This document shows, one piece after another, positions 43,190 through 54,514 of a stretch of 64,000 bases of DNA. The translations under genes and the position numbers were made by a program. Numbering within the stretch: the first letter of the stretch is position 1; each line of letters begins with the position of its first letter. The stretch is from Aldrovandia affinis (lineage: Eukaryota > Chordata > Actinopteri > Notacanthiformes > Halosauridae), in NCBI GenBank assembly GCA_029706075.1, contig JAINUG010000178.1, positions 1,330,630 through 1,394,629 on the forward strand, read 5' to 3'. The notes beneath the pieces were generated by a model, which saw nothing but the letters and a program-made list of their open reading frames with translations, had not been told where the DNA came from and made no database searches.

Positions 43190-44050
43190 GCGAAAAGTGG
43201 AAGCTCTCGTGAAACAGCTCATAGAGGCCAATATAGCTCAGCAGAATATGCATCGGGAGCTAATGGAAGAGCATCGTTAGCAGACCGCCCTGATGAGAGC
43301 TGAGCTCAACCAGCTGACAGCTGTCAACGCAACCGGAGCCAGGCTAGCCACGACATCCCGTCCCAAACCCAGCCTGTTCCTGATTAAGTTAACAGAGGCG
43401 GATGACATCGAAGCATGCCTGCAAACCTCCGGGAGAATTGGCCACCGGAACAGTGGGCCAGCCTGATTGCACCGTTTCTGTCAGGTATAGCCCAAAAAGC
43501 ATACCAGGATCTGGCCCCGGAACAGGCAAACCATTACAAAGCGCTGAAAAAGGAGGTCAGGAGACGCTACGGATACACACTAATCCACCAGGCACAGAGG
43601 TTCCATGATTGGTGTTATGATGCGACGGGATCGCCACAGGCCCAGATGCCAGATTCAGACTGGCCAAGAGCTGGTTAACTGTCGACCTCCTAACTACGAA
43701 CCCCATCAAAAGGATTGTCATTGATACATTTCTGCGCTCCCTAGAAGCAAAGAAGTTAGCCAGTCAAGCTAATCCGCAAAGTGTCCACCAGCTCATGGAA
43801 CTGGTGGAGGGTTAGCAGGCGGCCTTGGAGGTCCTGCGTGGGGGACGCCCCTGTAAACCGGAAACTAACACCCGACCACAAGAACGGAAAAGACCGATGA
43901 AGCGACCTGGATGGACGATAGCTAAGGATGGAGGGAACACAGTCCATACTTCTCCTAGACGGCAACCATTTTTGAATATTGACAGCAGGAAATGTTTTGA
44001 TTGTGGTGAACAAGGTCACATATAATGGAGCTGCTCTAATTGCGATGTCG
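43190..44050 (+). pseudogene. Retrotransposon gag remnant
   Basis: A coiled-coil-like start (KVEALVKQLIEANIAQQ) is followed, after a TAG at 43278, by a capsid-like block with WPPEQWASLIAPFLSG and YKALKKEVRRRYGY, typical of fish gypsy gag. The knuckle C-x2-C-x4-H-x4-C is visible at 43994-44035. An in-frame TAA sits inside its last spacer. At least one frameshift separates the blocks. Confidence 0.8.
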
Positions 44051-44139
44051 GGATGCTAACGGCCTCTGCCAGTGAGGTGGCTACCGGATGTCCCTGCGGC
44101 CTGTTGACATCCTGCTTGGCACACAAGAGCAGCCCCTGC

Positions 44140-44410
44140 CCTGTCACCCCAGTGAAGGCCAACGGGAAAGACACCACAGCACTACTGGACTCGGGTAGTA
44201 TGGTGAACTTGATAACGGCCAGAATATGCACGAGCCCAGTCCCATATCGAGACCTTGTCCATTACATGTATACATGGGAAAATGAAGGAATACCCCACCT
44301 CCATCTTAAATCTGCAGACCACGAAGGGGCAACACGTAGGACGAGCTGGAGTTGTGCCAAACCTGCCAGTTCCCATCCTGATTGGGAGAGGTTCTCTGAC
44401 GTTCACCCGA
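44140..44410 (+). pseudogene. Retrotransposon aspartic protease remnant
   Basis: It contains TTALLDSGSMVNLITARI with the D-S-G active site, then, in another frame, GRAGVVPNLPVPILIGRG, the usual end of the domain. A shift near 44245 breaks it. Confidence 0.8.
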
Positions 44411-44829
44411 CTGTGGTCCAGCATGTCGGGAGGAACGAATGTTCAAGAAAGACAGAAGACACAGAAAAGCCCCCTGCGAAGTGGAAGGAAAAATGTGTGG
44501 ATACCAGGAGGTGGATCCGAAAGCTTCAACGGAGCCCCTCTCTGAAGGTGAACCGGGAGACGAACAGCTGGGAAACGGTGAATTAAATTTAGTGGACATG
44601 TTTCCGATGGAACAAGAAGGGGAGCTTGCGACTACTTCCTTCTCGGGCCGATTTGGAACCGCCCAGTTAGAAGACCCCGACCTGGCCAGCGCTCTCCAGC
44701 AGGTGGCAGTCGTGGATGGGGAACTCATCAAGGGGGTGAGTCAGATTAGATACCCACACTTGGCTATAAAGAACAAATTGTTGTATCAAATTGTTGGAAA
44801 AGAATGATGAATACTGTAGCTTGAACTGT

Positions 44830-45885
44830 TACTGGTGCCTCAACCTTTTATAACGTCTGTCCTACAGTTAGCTCATACCCATCTTTTAGGGGCACATCTA
44901 GGGGTGGGGAAAACCTTAGAGAGGATAAAGAGACTGTTTTACTGGTCCGGAATAAAGAAAGCCGTAGAGGAACATTGCCGCAAATGTTCCGAGTGCCAGC
45001 GGGTAGCGCCCAGGCCACATTTCCGTAGTCCATTAATCCCTCTGCCGATAATATCAATACCGTTTAGGAGAATAGCAATGGATTTGGTGTGACCTTTACC
45101 AAAAAGTGGATGAGGCTATCGGTACATTTAGGTTATTTTAGACTATGCAACTCGATACCCAGAAGCCATTCCCCTACGCACCATGGCCACAAAGGGAATC
45201 GCACAAGAGTTATGGCTGTTGTTTTCCCGAATAGGCATTCCCGATCAGATACTAACAGATCAAGGAACCCCATTCATGTCCAGAATAATGAAGGATTTGT
45301 GCAGAATGATGCAAATAAACCAGCTGCGTACTTCAGTTTATCACCCCCAAACAGATGGACTGGTGGAGCGGTTCAACTGAACCCTGAAGCAGATGCTCAA
45401 GAAGATAATGGAAACCGACGGAAAGAACTGGGACTAACTGCTGCCCTACTTAATGTTTGCAATCTGAGAAGTACCCCAAGCCTCCACTGTGTTTTCACCA
45501 TTTGAGTTGCTGTTTGGACGTCGACCCCGGGGAGTGCTGGATGTGGCCAAAGAAGCCTGGGAACTACAACCTTCGCCACACCGCACCCTGGTGGAGCACG
45601 TCGGAGAAATGCGGGATAGGATGGCGACCCTCTGGCCCAATGTGAGGGAGCACATGCAGGAGGCTCAGAATACACAAGCACAGGTGTACAACTGAGGAGC
45701 ACAGCCAAGGGAGTTCCAAACAGGGGACAAGGTGTTCGTACTCATTTCCACCTCCCAGTGTAAGTTTTTGGCTAAATTGCATGATGTAATTGAAAAAGTT
45801 GGAGCAGTAAACTACAGGGTAAGACAGCCGGATCGTCGCAATACAACACAGTTATATCATATGAATTTATTAAAACGGTAGACCT
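44830..45885 (+). pseudogene. Retrotransposon integrase remnant (HHCC, DDE and C-terminal domains)
   Basis: The zinc region HTHLLGAHLGVGKTLERIKR ends in C-x2-C (CRKCSEC). The core keeps the three acidic positions: MDLV, LTDQGTPF and LVERFN, the last followed by a stop. Then comes a FELLFGRRPRGVLD block and a C-terminal GDKVFVL module ending near YHMNLLKR. A stop follows MDLV, and frameshifts at about 45095 and 45470 interrupt it. It lies upstream of reverse transcriptase. Confidence 0.85.
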
Positions 45886-45954
45886 CCCGTGAGTTTTTGT
45901 ATACGATTGTGCCTCAGAAATCTGTTTCAGAGACCACACCTGCAGAGGTGCCGG

Positions 45955-46560
45955 TGGGGGACAAGACAAGACCTGCGAGAGCTGGTGGACAGTAATCAGG
46001 ACGTGCTTTCCCTGGAACCAGGAAACACAAACCTCATCGAACATCACATCAAAACCCCACCGGGCGAAAAGGTGAAGTTGCGACCCTACCGCATTCCAGA
46101 GGCAAGAAGGGAAGCAATCCGAACGGAGGTACTAAATATGCTTAATGCCAGAATAATTGAGGAGTCACACAGTGCATGGTGCAGTCCAATAGTACTGGCT
46201 CCAGAACCCAACGGCACTTATGTTTTGTAACAACTTCCGGAAACTAAATGAAATCTCACAAGTTGATGAATCTCCGATGCCAAGAATTGATGAACTGATA
46301 GACGGACTCAGAACCGCTAGGTTTATTAGTATGCTTGATTTAACTAAAGGATATTGGCAGGTGCCCTTAGCATCCGAGGACCGGGAGAAAACTGCTTTCA
46401 CCACACCAGACGGATTATTCCAACACAAAAAACTGCCGTTTGGATTACATGGAGCTCTGGCTACATTCCAGCGAATTAATGGACTGGATCCTTTGTCCCC
46501 ATCGAGAGTATGCAGCGACCTACCTGGACGACATTATCATCCATGGGAGCTAGTAGAAGA
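45955..46560 (+). pseudogene. Retrotransposon reverse transcriptase remnant
   Basis: It reads NMLNARIIEESHSAWCSPIV and, after a shift, ARFISMLDLTKGYWQVPL and KLPFGLHGALATFQR. The Y-L-D-D catalytic box is encoded at about 46526-46537 in yet another frame. Stops and shifts inactivate it. Confidence 0.88.
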
Positions 46561-46779
46561 CCCACCTCGACCGGGTAAGCGCTGTGTTACAGGCATTAAG
46601 GGGGCGGGGCTCACGGCAAATCTGAAGAAATGTCGACTTGGCCTACAGGAGGCGGAATACCTTGGGTATACCATTGGGAGAGCGTACATCAAACCCAGGC
46701 AAAGAAAGTGGAAGCCATTGGGGACTGACCTCGCCCATTCACAAAAAAGCAAGTACGTACATTTGTCAGGCTGACAAGT

Positions 46780-47300
46780 TATTATCTACGCTTTATTCCT
46801 AACTTTGCCTCCCTAGCCAGCCCCCTGACAGATCTGACGAAGAGCCGGCTGCCAGACAGGGTGGAGTGGACGCACAAGATAGAGAAAGCGTTTCAAGACC
46901 TGAAAAATGTACTATGTTCAGGTCCTGTGCTTGTGACGCCAGATTTCGCAAAACCGCTAATAGTGCAAACTGATGCATTGGAAACTGCTGTCCTATTGCG
47001 GTTACGAGAGGGGGAGGAGCACCCCATATTATACATTAGTCGGAAGCTGTTACCGCGGGAACAAAAATATTCTATGGAATAGAATGTTTAGCAATAAAAT
47101 GGGCACTGGAAATGCTTAAATATTATTTATTGGGACAACATTTCACCCTAGTAACAGACCATGCACCGTTAGTATGGATGGCACAGAATAGGGACAGTAA
47201 TCCCTGTGTCACCCGGTGGTTCTTATCCTTGCAGCCTTTTGCTTTTTCTGTTCTGCACAGGTCTGGTGCGGCTAATGGGAATGCCAACGCCCTGTCCAGG
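46780..47300 (+). pseudogene. Retrotransposon RNase H remnant
   Basis: It has PLIVQTDALETAVLLRLREG with the first active Asp, ILYISRKLLPREQKYS, then a stop and shift. After that come MLKYYLLGQHFTLVTDHAPL and NALSRRDALL. It is the last domain before the LTR, which is unusual for Ty3/gypsy, where integrase normally follows. Confidence 0.88.
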
Positions 47301-47597
47301 AGAGACGCACTGTTGTGCCAGACTGCCCCCCCCCTCCCGGTCGGAGCTGAGGAAGAGGGTGTGTGGCAGCCGGCCAGGGGAGGTGCGGGGAGTTGTGATG
47401 GATGGGAGGTACATACCGACACGCTGGCTCCACCCCAAGACCATATTTGGAAGTCCGGGGGAAAAAGACGCACTGGGAACTCTTTAACAGCTGACGGCTC
47501 AAGAATAAAACAGGAGGCCTTGCCATAGTCAAGCGGCAAAGTACCATTTGGGAAAAGCATGGTGAGCGTTGGGAGTAGTGAGAGAAAGTAAACTGTT

Positions 47598-47858
47598 TGG
47601 GATTTTTGTGTTGACCTGGACCGACTGGATAACCCGAGTATTGCGGAACGGAATTGGATGAGAACCTGGACGTGCCTGCGACTTTGGAATATAAAATACG
47701 ACCACGAATACGGATTACGGACTTGGATTGTTTGCCTTGTTTTTCCCCTCTCCCTCCCTGTGAGTTTTTCCCCAATAAACTCCTTTTTGTACCCGTTAAA
47801 CAGCTTGTGTGTTGTTAGGTTATTGTACTTGGTTGCATGGAAACCCTACATTTCCGCT

Positions 47859-47861
<3 letters not shown>
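47598..47861 (+). repeat. 3-prime LTR of the gypsy element
   Basis: It begins at about TGTTTGGGATTTTTGTG after a purine-rich GAGAGAAAG stretch, and ends CCGCTACA. AATAAA occurs at about 47775 and a downstream GTGTGTTGTT tract follows, as in an LTR polyadenylation region. The left boundary is approximate. Confidence 0.6.
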
Positions 47862-47910
<49 letters not shown>

Positions 47911-47915
<5 letters not shown>

Positions 47916-49118
47916 TCAGTGGCTACTTTATTAGGTACACCTTTCTAGTAGTGGGTAGGACCCCCCTTTGCCCCCAGAACAGCCTGAATTCTTCGTGGCA
48001 TGGATTCAACAAGGTCCTGGAAACATTCCTCAGAGATTCTGGTTCATGTTGACATGATAGCATCACGCAGTTGTTGCAGATTTGTTGGCTGCACATTCAT
48101 GTTGCGAATCTCCCGTTCCACCACATCCCAAAGGTGCTCTATTGGACTGAGATCTGGTGACTGGAGGCCATTGGAGTACACTGAACTCATTGTCATGTTG
48201 GTGGAACCAGCTTGAGATGATGTGTGCTTTGTGACATGGCGCATTATCTTGCTGGAAGTAGCCATTAGAAGGTGGGTAGACTGTGGCCATAAAGGGATGC
48301 ACATGGTCAGCAACAAGACTCAGGTAGGCTGTGGCATTTAAACGATTCTCAATTGGTATTAAGCCTAATGTGTGCCAAGAAAACATTCCCCACACCATTA
48401 CACCACCACCAGCCTGAACCATTGACACAAGGCAGGATGAATGCATGGATTCATGTTGTTTACGCCAAATTCTGACGCTACCATCCGCATGTCGCAGCAG
48501 AAATCGAGATTCATCAGACCAGGCAACGTTTTACCAATCTTCAACTGTCCAGTTTTGGTGAGCCTGTGCCCACTGTAGCCTCACTTTCCTGTTCCTTATC
48601 TGACAGGAGCGGAACCCGATGTGGTCTTCTGCTGCTGTAGCCCATCCACTTCAAGGTTCGACGTGTTGTGTGTTCAGAGATGCTCTTCTGCATACCACTG
48701 TTGTAACGCATGGTTATTTGAGTTACTGTCGCCTTCCTGACAGTTTGAACCAGTCTAGCCATTCTCCTCTGACCTCTCTCATTGACAAGGCGTTTTCGCC
48801 CACAGAGCTGCCGCTCACTGGATGTTTTTTGTTTTTCGCACCATTCTCTGTAAACTCTAGAGACTCTTGTGCGTGAAAATCCCATGAGATCAGCGGTTTC
48901 TGAGATACTCACACCACCCCGTCCAATCATTCCACGGTCAAAGTCACTTAGATCACATTTCTTCCCTATTCAGATTTTTGGTCTGAACAACAACTGAACC
49001 TCTTGACCATGTCTGTATGCGTTTATGCATTGAGTTGCTGCCACATGATTGGCTGATTAGATAATTGCATTAACAAGCAGGTGTATAGGTGTACCTAATA
49101 AAGTGGCCACTGAGTGTA
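47911..49118 (-). mobile_element. Tc1-like transposon, broken
   Basis: Terminal repeats ACACTCAGTGGCTACTTTAT (left) and ACACTCAGTGGCCACTTTAT (right, reverse) are followed by TAGGTACACC on both. TA is present at both borders (47909-47910, 49119-49120). It lies in a (TA)n run just beyond the gypsy LTR. It encodes a Tc1 transposase remnant on the minus strand. Confidence 0.92.
48063..48930 (-). pseudogene. Tc1-like transposase remnant
   Basis: The N-terminal part (48541-48930) has helix-turn-helix features such as GFSRTRVSRVYREW and GRKRLVNERGQRRMARLVQT. It ends in a stop. The catalytic part (48063-48446) has GGGVMVWGMFSWHTLGLIPI and YFQQDNAPCHKAH, with the second catalytic Asp in DNAP. A frameshift and stop between them, plus C-terminal shifts, break it. 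Confidence 0.88.
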
Positions 49119-49120
49119 TA

Positions 49121-51780
49121 TGTACATGCCTATGTATGTGTCTGTGTGGGTGTGTGTGTTATGTATTTGTGGTAAATGAATGCGGTGCACACAAGTTTCC
49201 ATTATTCAGAGAGAAACCTTGCCTGTATTTAGCTGCAGTACACATTGGGAAGAGCCTGCAGGCGCAGAGCTGAATTGAGTTTTAATGCTCTCAGAACCGC
49301 TCTGTCATTCCCGTTCTGTCAGGCCTGTGGGAGCATGGGGAGTTTGCCTGTGGTTCTGACTTCTTCTTCCTGTGTTGTCCGCTGTTCTAGCCGCTCCGTT
49401 TCGGCCAACTTCTGTGTTCACTCTTGCCCTGGTCTGATTACAGTTGGTTGTCTAATGAAAGTGAAATGTGGTTGGGCGGCTTCTCGGGCCCTCTGGGCAC
49501 CCGGGACAGGTTTAGCAGGCGCCCTGTGATTAGTACCGTATTAACAGTAACGGACAAAACGCAATCGACGCTTAATTTTATGCAATGGGCCTGGGTTCAG
49601 AACAGAAGCTCATACCGTCGCTGGAATGAAAGGAACTGCCGGAATGTTCTGTGGTCTCTGCCTCAGAGGAGAGGAACGTGGAGGAGAGGAGAGGAGAGGG
49701 GAGCAGAGCGGAGCAGAGCGGAGCGGAGGGGAGAGTTGGGCAGGGCGGCCTCCTTGTCGAGTCTTCCTCTGTTCTAGGTTAGCGTGCTGGCCGCGCGCCA
49801 CGTTTACGAGCCTCTGGTTTTGGGAAGGTGGACTACTGGGATGTAAGGTGAGACGTGCCAGGCCTGTTGGAAAGGTGTGGCGCTCTCTGTGCCGTCCCCA
49901 AACCTGTTCCACTCGTCCCCCGCTCCACTGCCTTTGTGTGAATGCAGTACGAGGGGAGTGGTGGGGGGGGAACGTCAAGGCTGGCGGCAGTACAGGAAAC
50001 GGGCCAGGTGCAGGGGTTAAACCCAGGTAAGGAGTGGTGTGCTGCATCTGAAACACAGTCCCAGGGTCCAGGACTGATCTAGGCGCTTTTTTTCCTTTTA
50101 GCTCATAGTGGATAATGTTAGGTTTGGACAGAGGAAACCTGATCCTAGATCAGCACTCCTACCCTGAGACACTTTGTGAATATAGGCCCTCGAAGCCTTT
50201 TTTTATCACTTCTGATAATACACCATTTAGTGGCAATTCATTGATATAATATTACTCCCAACGAGTACAGGGTTTTAATCATTTTTAAATTTCTCATTTC
50301 GGTTCAGAAGTACAAAAGTTGCCCTTTTCCCAACTTTGGAATAATTAGAAGTGCTTATATCAAGAGGCCCTGTACTTAACTGTAGATCCAGAAGAGAATG
50401 TAGTTGTTGTAGATAAATAGCATTTTTCGCCAGCTATTGGACCTCTCAGCTTCTCATTTCAGCTTGTTTCAGGCTGAATAGTTGAGTTCAGTCTCTGTGG
50501 AGGGCGGTGGGCAGGGCAAATGTTTATCCAGCCGTTAATTGTGGAGCTGCACTGTAGTATTTGTAGCTGTTTTGCCCAGTTAAGTTTTCCTCTTTGACCT
50601 GATTTTCCTGGTTCCCAAAGAGAGAAGTGTGCTAAAATATGTTTTGTTGGTCTTTAAGTCCTAAACTGTTTTGAGGTTCCCTTTATGGTTCTAAACAGTT
50701 TTGAAGTGGTATTTAAGGTTCTAAACTCTTTTGTGGTGGCCTTTATGGTTCTAAAAGAATGTTGAGCTTGTCACGTGGTCTGTGAGGTGGTTTCTGTGGT
50801 GGTGATTCTGCACTCTGTCTCTTCTGTGATCGTTTGGGTCTTAATTTGGCAGCTTAATTCACCATAACTGGCGCAGGTGAAATGGGCAGCCCGTGATGTG
50901 AGGTGACGGACCGTGGAACGCTTGGGTGAGGCGCAGGAAGTGCGTCCACCTTGTGAGCGGAACCCGCACAGATCTCTGGGTACCTCGCCGGTAGCAACGA
51001 GTCCTATGCTTTTGTTTTGTACGCGTATGTAAAGTATTGGTTTACGGGTGTGGATGAAATGGCACCCTGGTAGAGCGAGAGTGGAGCAGCATGGAGAGAG
51101 AGAGAAACAGGGGGATGGCTTTGGCGGGAAATGAAAGAATAAAAGCGTAATTGGAATGCACACGTAGAGTCGCTGAGATTGTTCTGTGACGATCAGTGAG
51201 CAGCTTCAGGCGAGCATTTCCACTGACGTTAAAGTACCTTTTTCACCCTCCGTACCCAAATTCTGGCACTGTTGGATTACCCATTGTGACTAGGCCTGGG
51301 TCAGAAATAATGTGCATTGAGATAGATTACTCGCCTGGATAGATTTCTTACAACATTGTGTTGCTTCTGTGTTTCTCTAATAGGAGTCTTTACTTGCTAA
51401 CAAGCAAACCTACTGTAGAAATGTGTTCTATGCCTCTAGCTAAGCAGTTAAATAACAGCCTACAATAACAGAATCTCCGCATTGCATAGCTGACAGTGTG
51501 TGTGTGTGTGTGTGTGTGTGCGTGTGTGTTCGTGCCCGTGTGCGTGTGTGTGCGCATCTCTCCGTCTCTCTACCTGAGTACAGGAGCAGATCTGCTCTCC
51601 TAGTGAGGGAGGGGCTCCAGCTACCCGCCCCTCTGCTGGGAGGTTCAGGGGGCACGCCGCCCCTCCTAAACCAGGAAGGCCTGATAAAGAGAGCCAGTGA
51701 GAGACGGAGGACTGGAAACTGCCACGCTCACTCCCTGTGCTCATAGCCTGAGTAACCAGTCTGTCACACCATACACCGCA
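49121..51780. other. Intergenic or FARP1 intron, no gene recognised
   Basis: It holds a purine-rich GAGGA/GAGCGGAGCA array (49675-49740), repeated GGTTCTAAACTGTTTTG phrases (50660-50760) and (GT)n at 51497-51530. There is no coding pattern. Confidence 0.4.
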
Positions 51781-51784
51781 CAGA

Positions 51785-51935
51785 CCGTGGCTTTGTGTGG
51801 CTCAGTAGGTAGAGCATGGTTTTTAGGTTGTGGCTTCGATTCCCGTTGGGACCACATCTACTGAAAAATGTGTGCATCCACTACTGTAAGTCACTTTGGT
51901 TAAAAGTGTCTGCTAAATGGCTTATGTTATATTAT
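51785..51935 (+). mobile_element. tRNA-derived SINE (third family)
   Basis: TGTGGCTCAGTAGGTAGAGC and GCTTCGATTCCCGTTGGGAC, with the AAAGTGTCTGCTAAATGGCT tail. Confidence 0.85.
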
Positions 51936-51939
51936 TGTA

Positions 51940-52335
51940 TTCGACACCTCCGCTTGGCCTTCCCAGGCCAATTGGCTGTCCCGTCCCTCCGGGCGCCCGG
52001 CAGCCGTTCCTCGCGGCCTCGCCTCTTCTCTGTCCTGACCCCCCGGTGGTGGAATGACCTTCCGCACTCGGTCAGGACCACAGAATCGCGAACCATTGTC
52101 CGCAAGAGACTGAAAACCCAACTGTTCAGACTACACTTCCACTGAATGTATTTTTTTAAAAGCCTAATAACTCGTCTCTCCCTGTCGGATGTGCATGCGC
52201 CTGCGATGGCGTCTGTTGCGTGGCTGCCGTACTGATCTCCCGCTCGAGCTGTGATTATTGTTGCCATTTTAAATGCCCTTGTTGCGAGTGGCTCTGGATG
52301 AGAGCGTCTGCTAAATGCCTAAAATGTAAGATGCA
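51940..52335 (+). mobile_element. LINE (L2-like) 3-prime end
   Basis: The frame FSVLTPRWWNDLPHSVRTTE followed by RLKTQLFRLHFH-stop matches the C-terminus of L2-type polymerases (WN.LP...R......FK..LKT.LF). The untranslated end carries TGGATGAGAGCGTCTGCTAA. It is the sense counterpart of 18001-18440. Confidence 0.78.
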
Positions 52336-53605
52336 TAGTTTCCAGGGGGGGACTGGCGGAATGTGTGGCCGTCTGAAACGTTTGCGTCTCCGTGCTCGCG
52401 TCTTCCCCTGTCCTGTTTGGGTGAATCTGTTTCCCACGGGCATTTAATGACTCATTACTCCCCTCCCCCATTCGACCTTTATTTGCCCAGGAAGGTCAGC
52501 TGGTTCACAGCGATGGTGTGGATGGAGCGTGATCAGAGGACACGAGGGGGTCGTGGAGCTGGTTCACTGTAATGGGGCTGATTAGGCGGGCTTATGTACA
52601 GCCGTTTGGGGAATTTTACCCCCAGGGTCAACCGGGGTCAACACCCCTGCCTGTTTGATCATTGCCTCGGGACCTTTAATTGGCACGGCGAGTCAGGACC
52701 TCGGTTTAACGTCTCGTCCTCCCGCAGCACAGTGTCCCACAGCTGTGCTGAGTCACTGGGTTTTGCTTGGTCCAGAGAGGATGACATCACCGCTGTGGAA
52801 TGTGTGGTAAACACTGTGGACCTTTCCTAGCCGGGGGCGGGGGTGGAATGCTGGGGGGGTTTCTGCATGTTTGTCCACACAGTAAATGCTGTGTTTAATG
52901 GCTACCTGAGTTCTGCCTGTAACAGCTACCTGACAGAGTTCTGCCTGTAACAGCTACCTGACAGAGTTCTGCCTGAACAGCTACCTGACAGAGTTCTGCC
53001 TGAACAGCTACCTGACAGAGTTCTGCCTGTAACAGCTACCTGACTGAGTTCTGTCTTTAAGGGCCGTGTGCAGAGAGGGGACACTGGAATTCATTGATTA
53101 TAGTGGCCGATGCCAGTTTTGTTGTTGCTGAAGAGCTGACATCGGCTCGCCGTCAGGACTTCACCCGGAGATCTAAGAGGCTGTTTAAGAGAGCGGCTCT
53201 TTCCAGCGCGGTTCAGTTTCCCTCTAAAATATTCACACAGGGTTCGCCACCTGACACAGGCTTCTACCGCCTCTGCAAACTCGCGTTGGGGGAGGGAGTC
53301 TCTGTTTCGAAGTCGCATTGGCAGGTGCATTGTAAAGGCTGTAATTGATTTTACAGTTAACAGTTGTAGTTAATTGAGGCCAAAGTTGTGCTACTGAAAC
53401 CGACACTTTGAGTTGATACGCTGCTGGTCAGGGCAGTTCAGCTAACGCTCCGGGGGCCACACCTGACCCCTCCGTCACTCCGATTTATTCTTGGCCCTCT
53501 GATCATTGAGAAGAATTCAAAATAAAGTATAAATTGAAAAAATAAAATATTTTTCACTTTCATCTAAAACCGTGACTTTGTCCAGGTCTGCGTGTACAGT
53601 GTCAG
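52336..53605. other. Unique sequence with a ~28-bp minisatellite
   Basis: Five copies of CAGCTACCTGACAGAGTTCT plus GCCTGTAA occupy 52900-53055. Nothing else is recognised. Confidence 0.6.
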
Positions 53606-53609
53606 CATA

Positions 53610-54010
53610 TAAGCAACCGCCCAAATAAAGGAAACACCATCATAGTGTCGTAATACGTCGTCGGGCCACCGCGGGCTGTCGCAGCAGCTTCAACGCGCCT
53701 TGGCATAGATTACACAAGTGCCTGGAACTCTGTTGGAGGGATGCAACACCATTCTTCCCTCGAGAAATTCCATCATTTGGTGTTTTGTTGATGGTGGTGG
53801 GGCATTGTCATCGTGGAGGAGACCACTCCCATCAGGAGAGAAACGCTTCACCGTAGGATGAAGGTGATCACTCAGAATGGCTATGTGTTTATTGGCGTAT
53901 ACCTTGCCCTTTAGGCTAAATGTGCCTAAACCATGCCAGGAAAATGCACCCCACACCATAACAGAGCCGCCAGAACCCTTCATTGTGTTGTTCTTGTCAG
54001 AAGGCATCTA
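53610..54010 (-). mobile_element. Tc1-like transposon fragment with transposase piece
   Basis: It opens with CCCAAATAAAGGAAACACCA. The minus strand encodes GGSVMVWGAFSWHGLGTFSL and, further on, LLHDDNAPP. This is the catalytic-core region of a Tc1-like transposase, but with the rest of the gene absent. Confidence 0.8.
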
Positions 54011-54514
54011 CTTTGTTTACGCACACGCATCTTATTTGTTTTTATGGAAAGTACGCGGAAAAATATTTGACCCGCCGCATGTCTGAAAAGGAATCTGGCC
54101 CCCAAGGGAAGAAAAATATATAGTTTGAAAAGCTTTGCTGTAAATTCTCTGGTAGCAATAAATAAGTTCCACATGACTTCGCCAAATCCTGGTTTTTGGA
54201 GGCCCGCTCTGCGTCAGGCCGAGCTCCTGGGGAGCTTTTAATCTGATAAACGTGTGCGGACGTCATCGATACGCTGCGCAAGGCCAGAGGTCCTCTGAGG
54301 TTAGCACGGATCCGTGAGCCTCCGCGTTGTCGTCGTCGTCGTCGTTGTTGTTGTTGTGGTTGCCGTGGCGACGGCGTGGTGAAGCCGTGGAACCCTGTGG
54401 CGTGTGGCGTTCCGTGTCTGGCCTGTTGGCCGCGAAACAAGCAGGGTGAAATTTGTTAGTGCTTGTTTGTTTGTGCTAAAGTCTGTTTTTCCTGCCTCAG
54501 AGATCCATGATGAT

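Larger units (their letters stand above)
43112..47861 (+). mobile_element. Decayed Ty3/gypsy retrotransposon, Gmr1-like order (gag-PR-INT-RT-RNase H)
   Basis: From left to right the frames show a gag with a CCHC knuckle, an aspartic protease, an HHCC and DDE integrase, a reverse transcriptase and an RNase H. A 3-prime LTR follows. Integrase lies upstream of reverse transcriptase, as in Ty1/copia, although each domain is gypsy-type. This arrangement is known from the Gmr1 group of fish and other deuterostome elements. Frameshifts and stops occur in every domain, so it cannot encode its own machinery. The 13-nt CATTTCCGCTACA that ends the 3-prime LTR also occurs at 43112-43124, just before TATGGTGGAGAATGC. 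No other LTR similarity is visible on the left. Confidence 0.85.
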
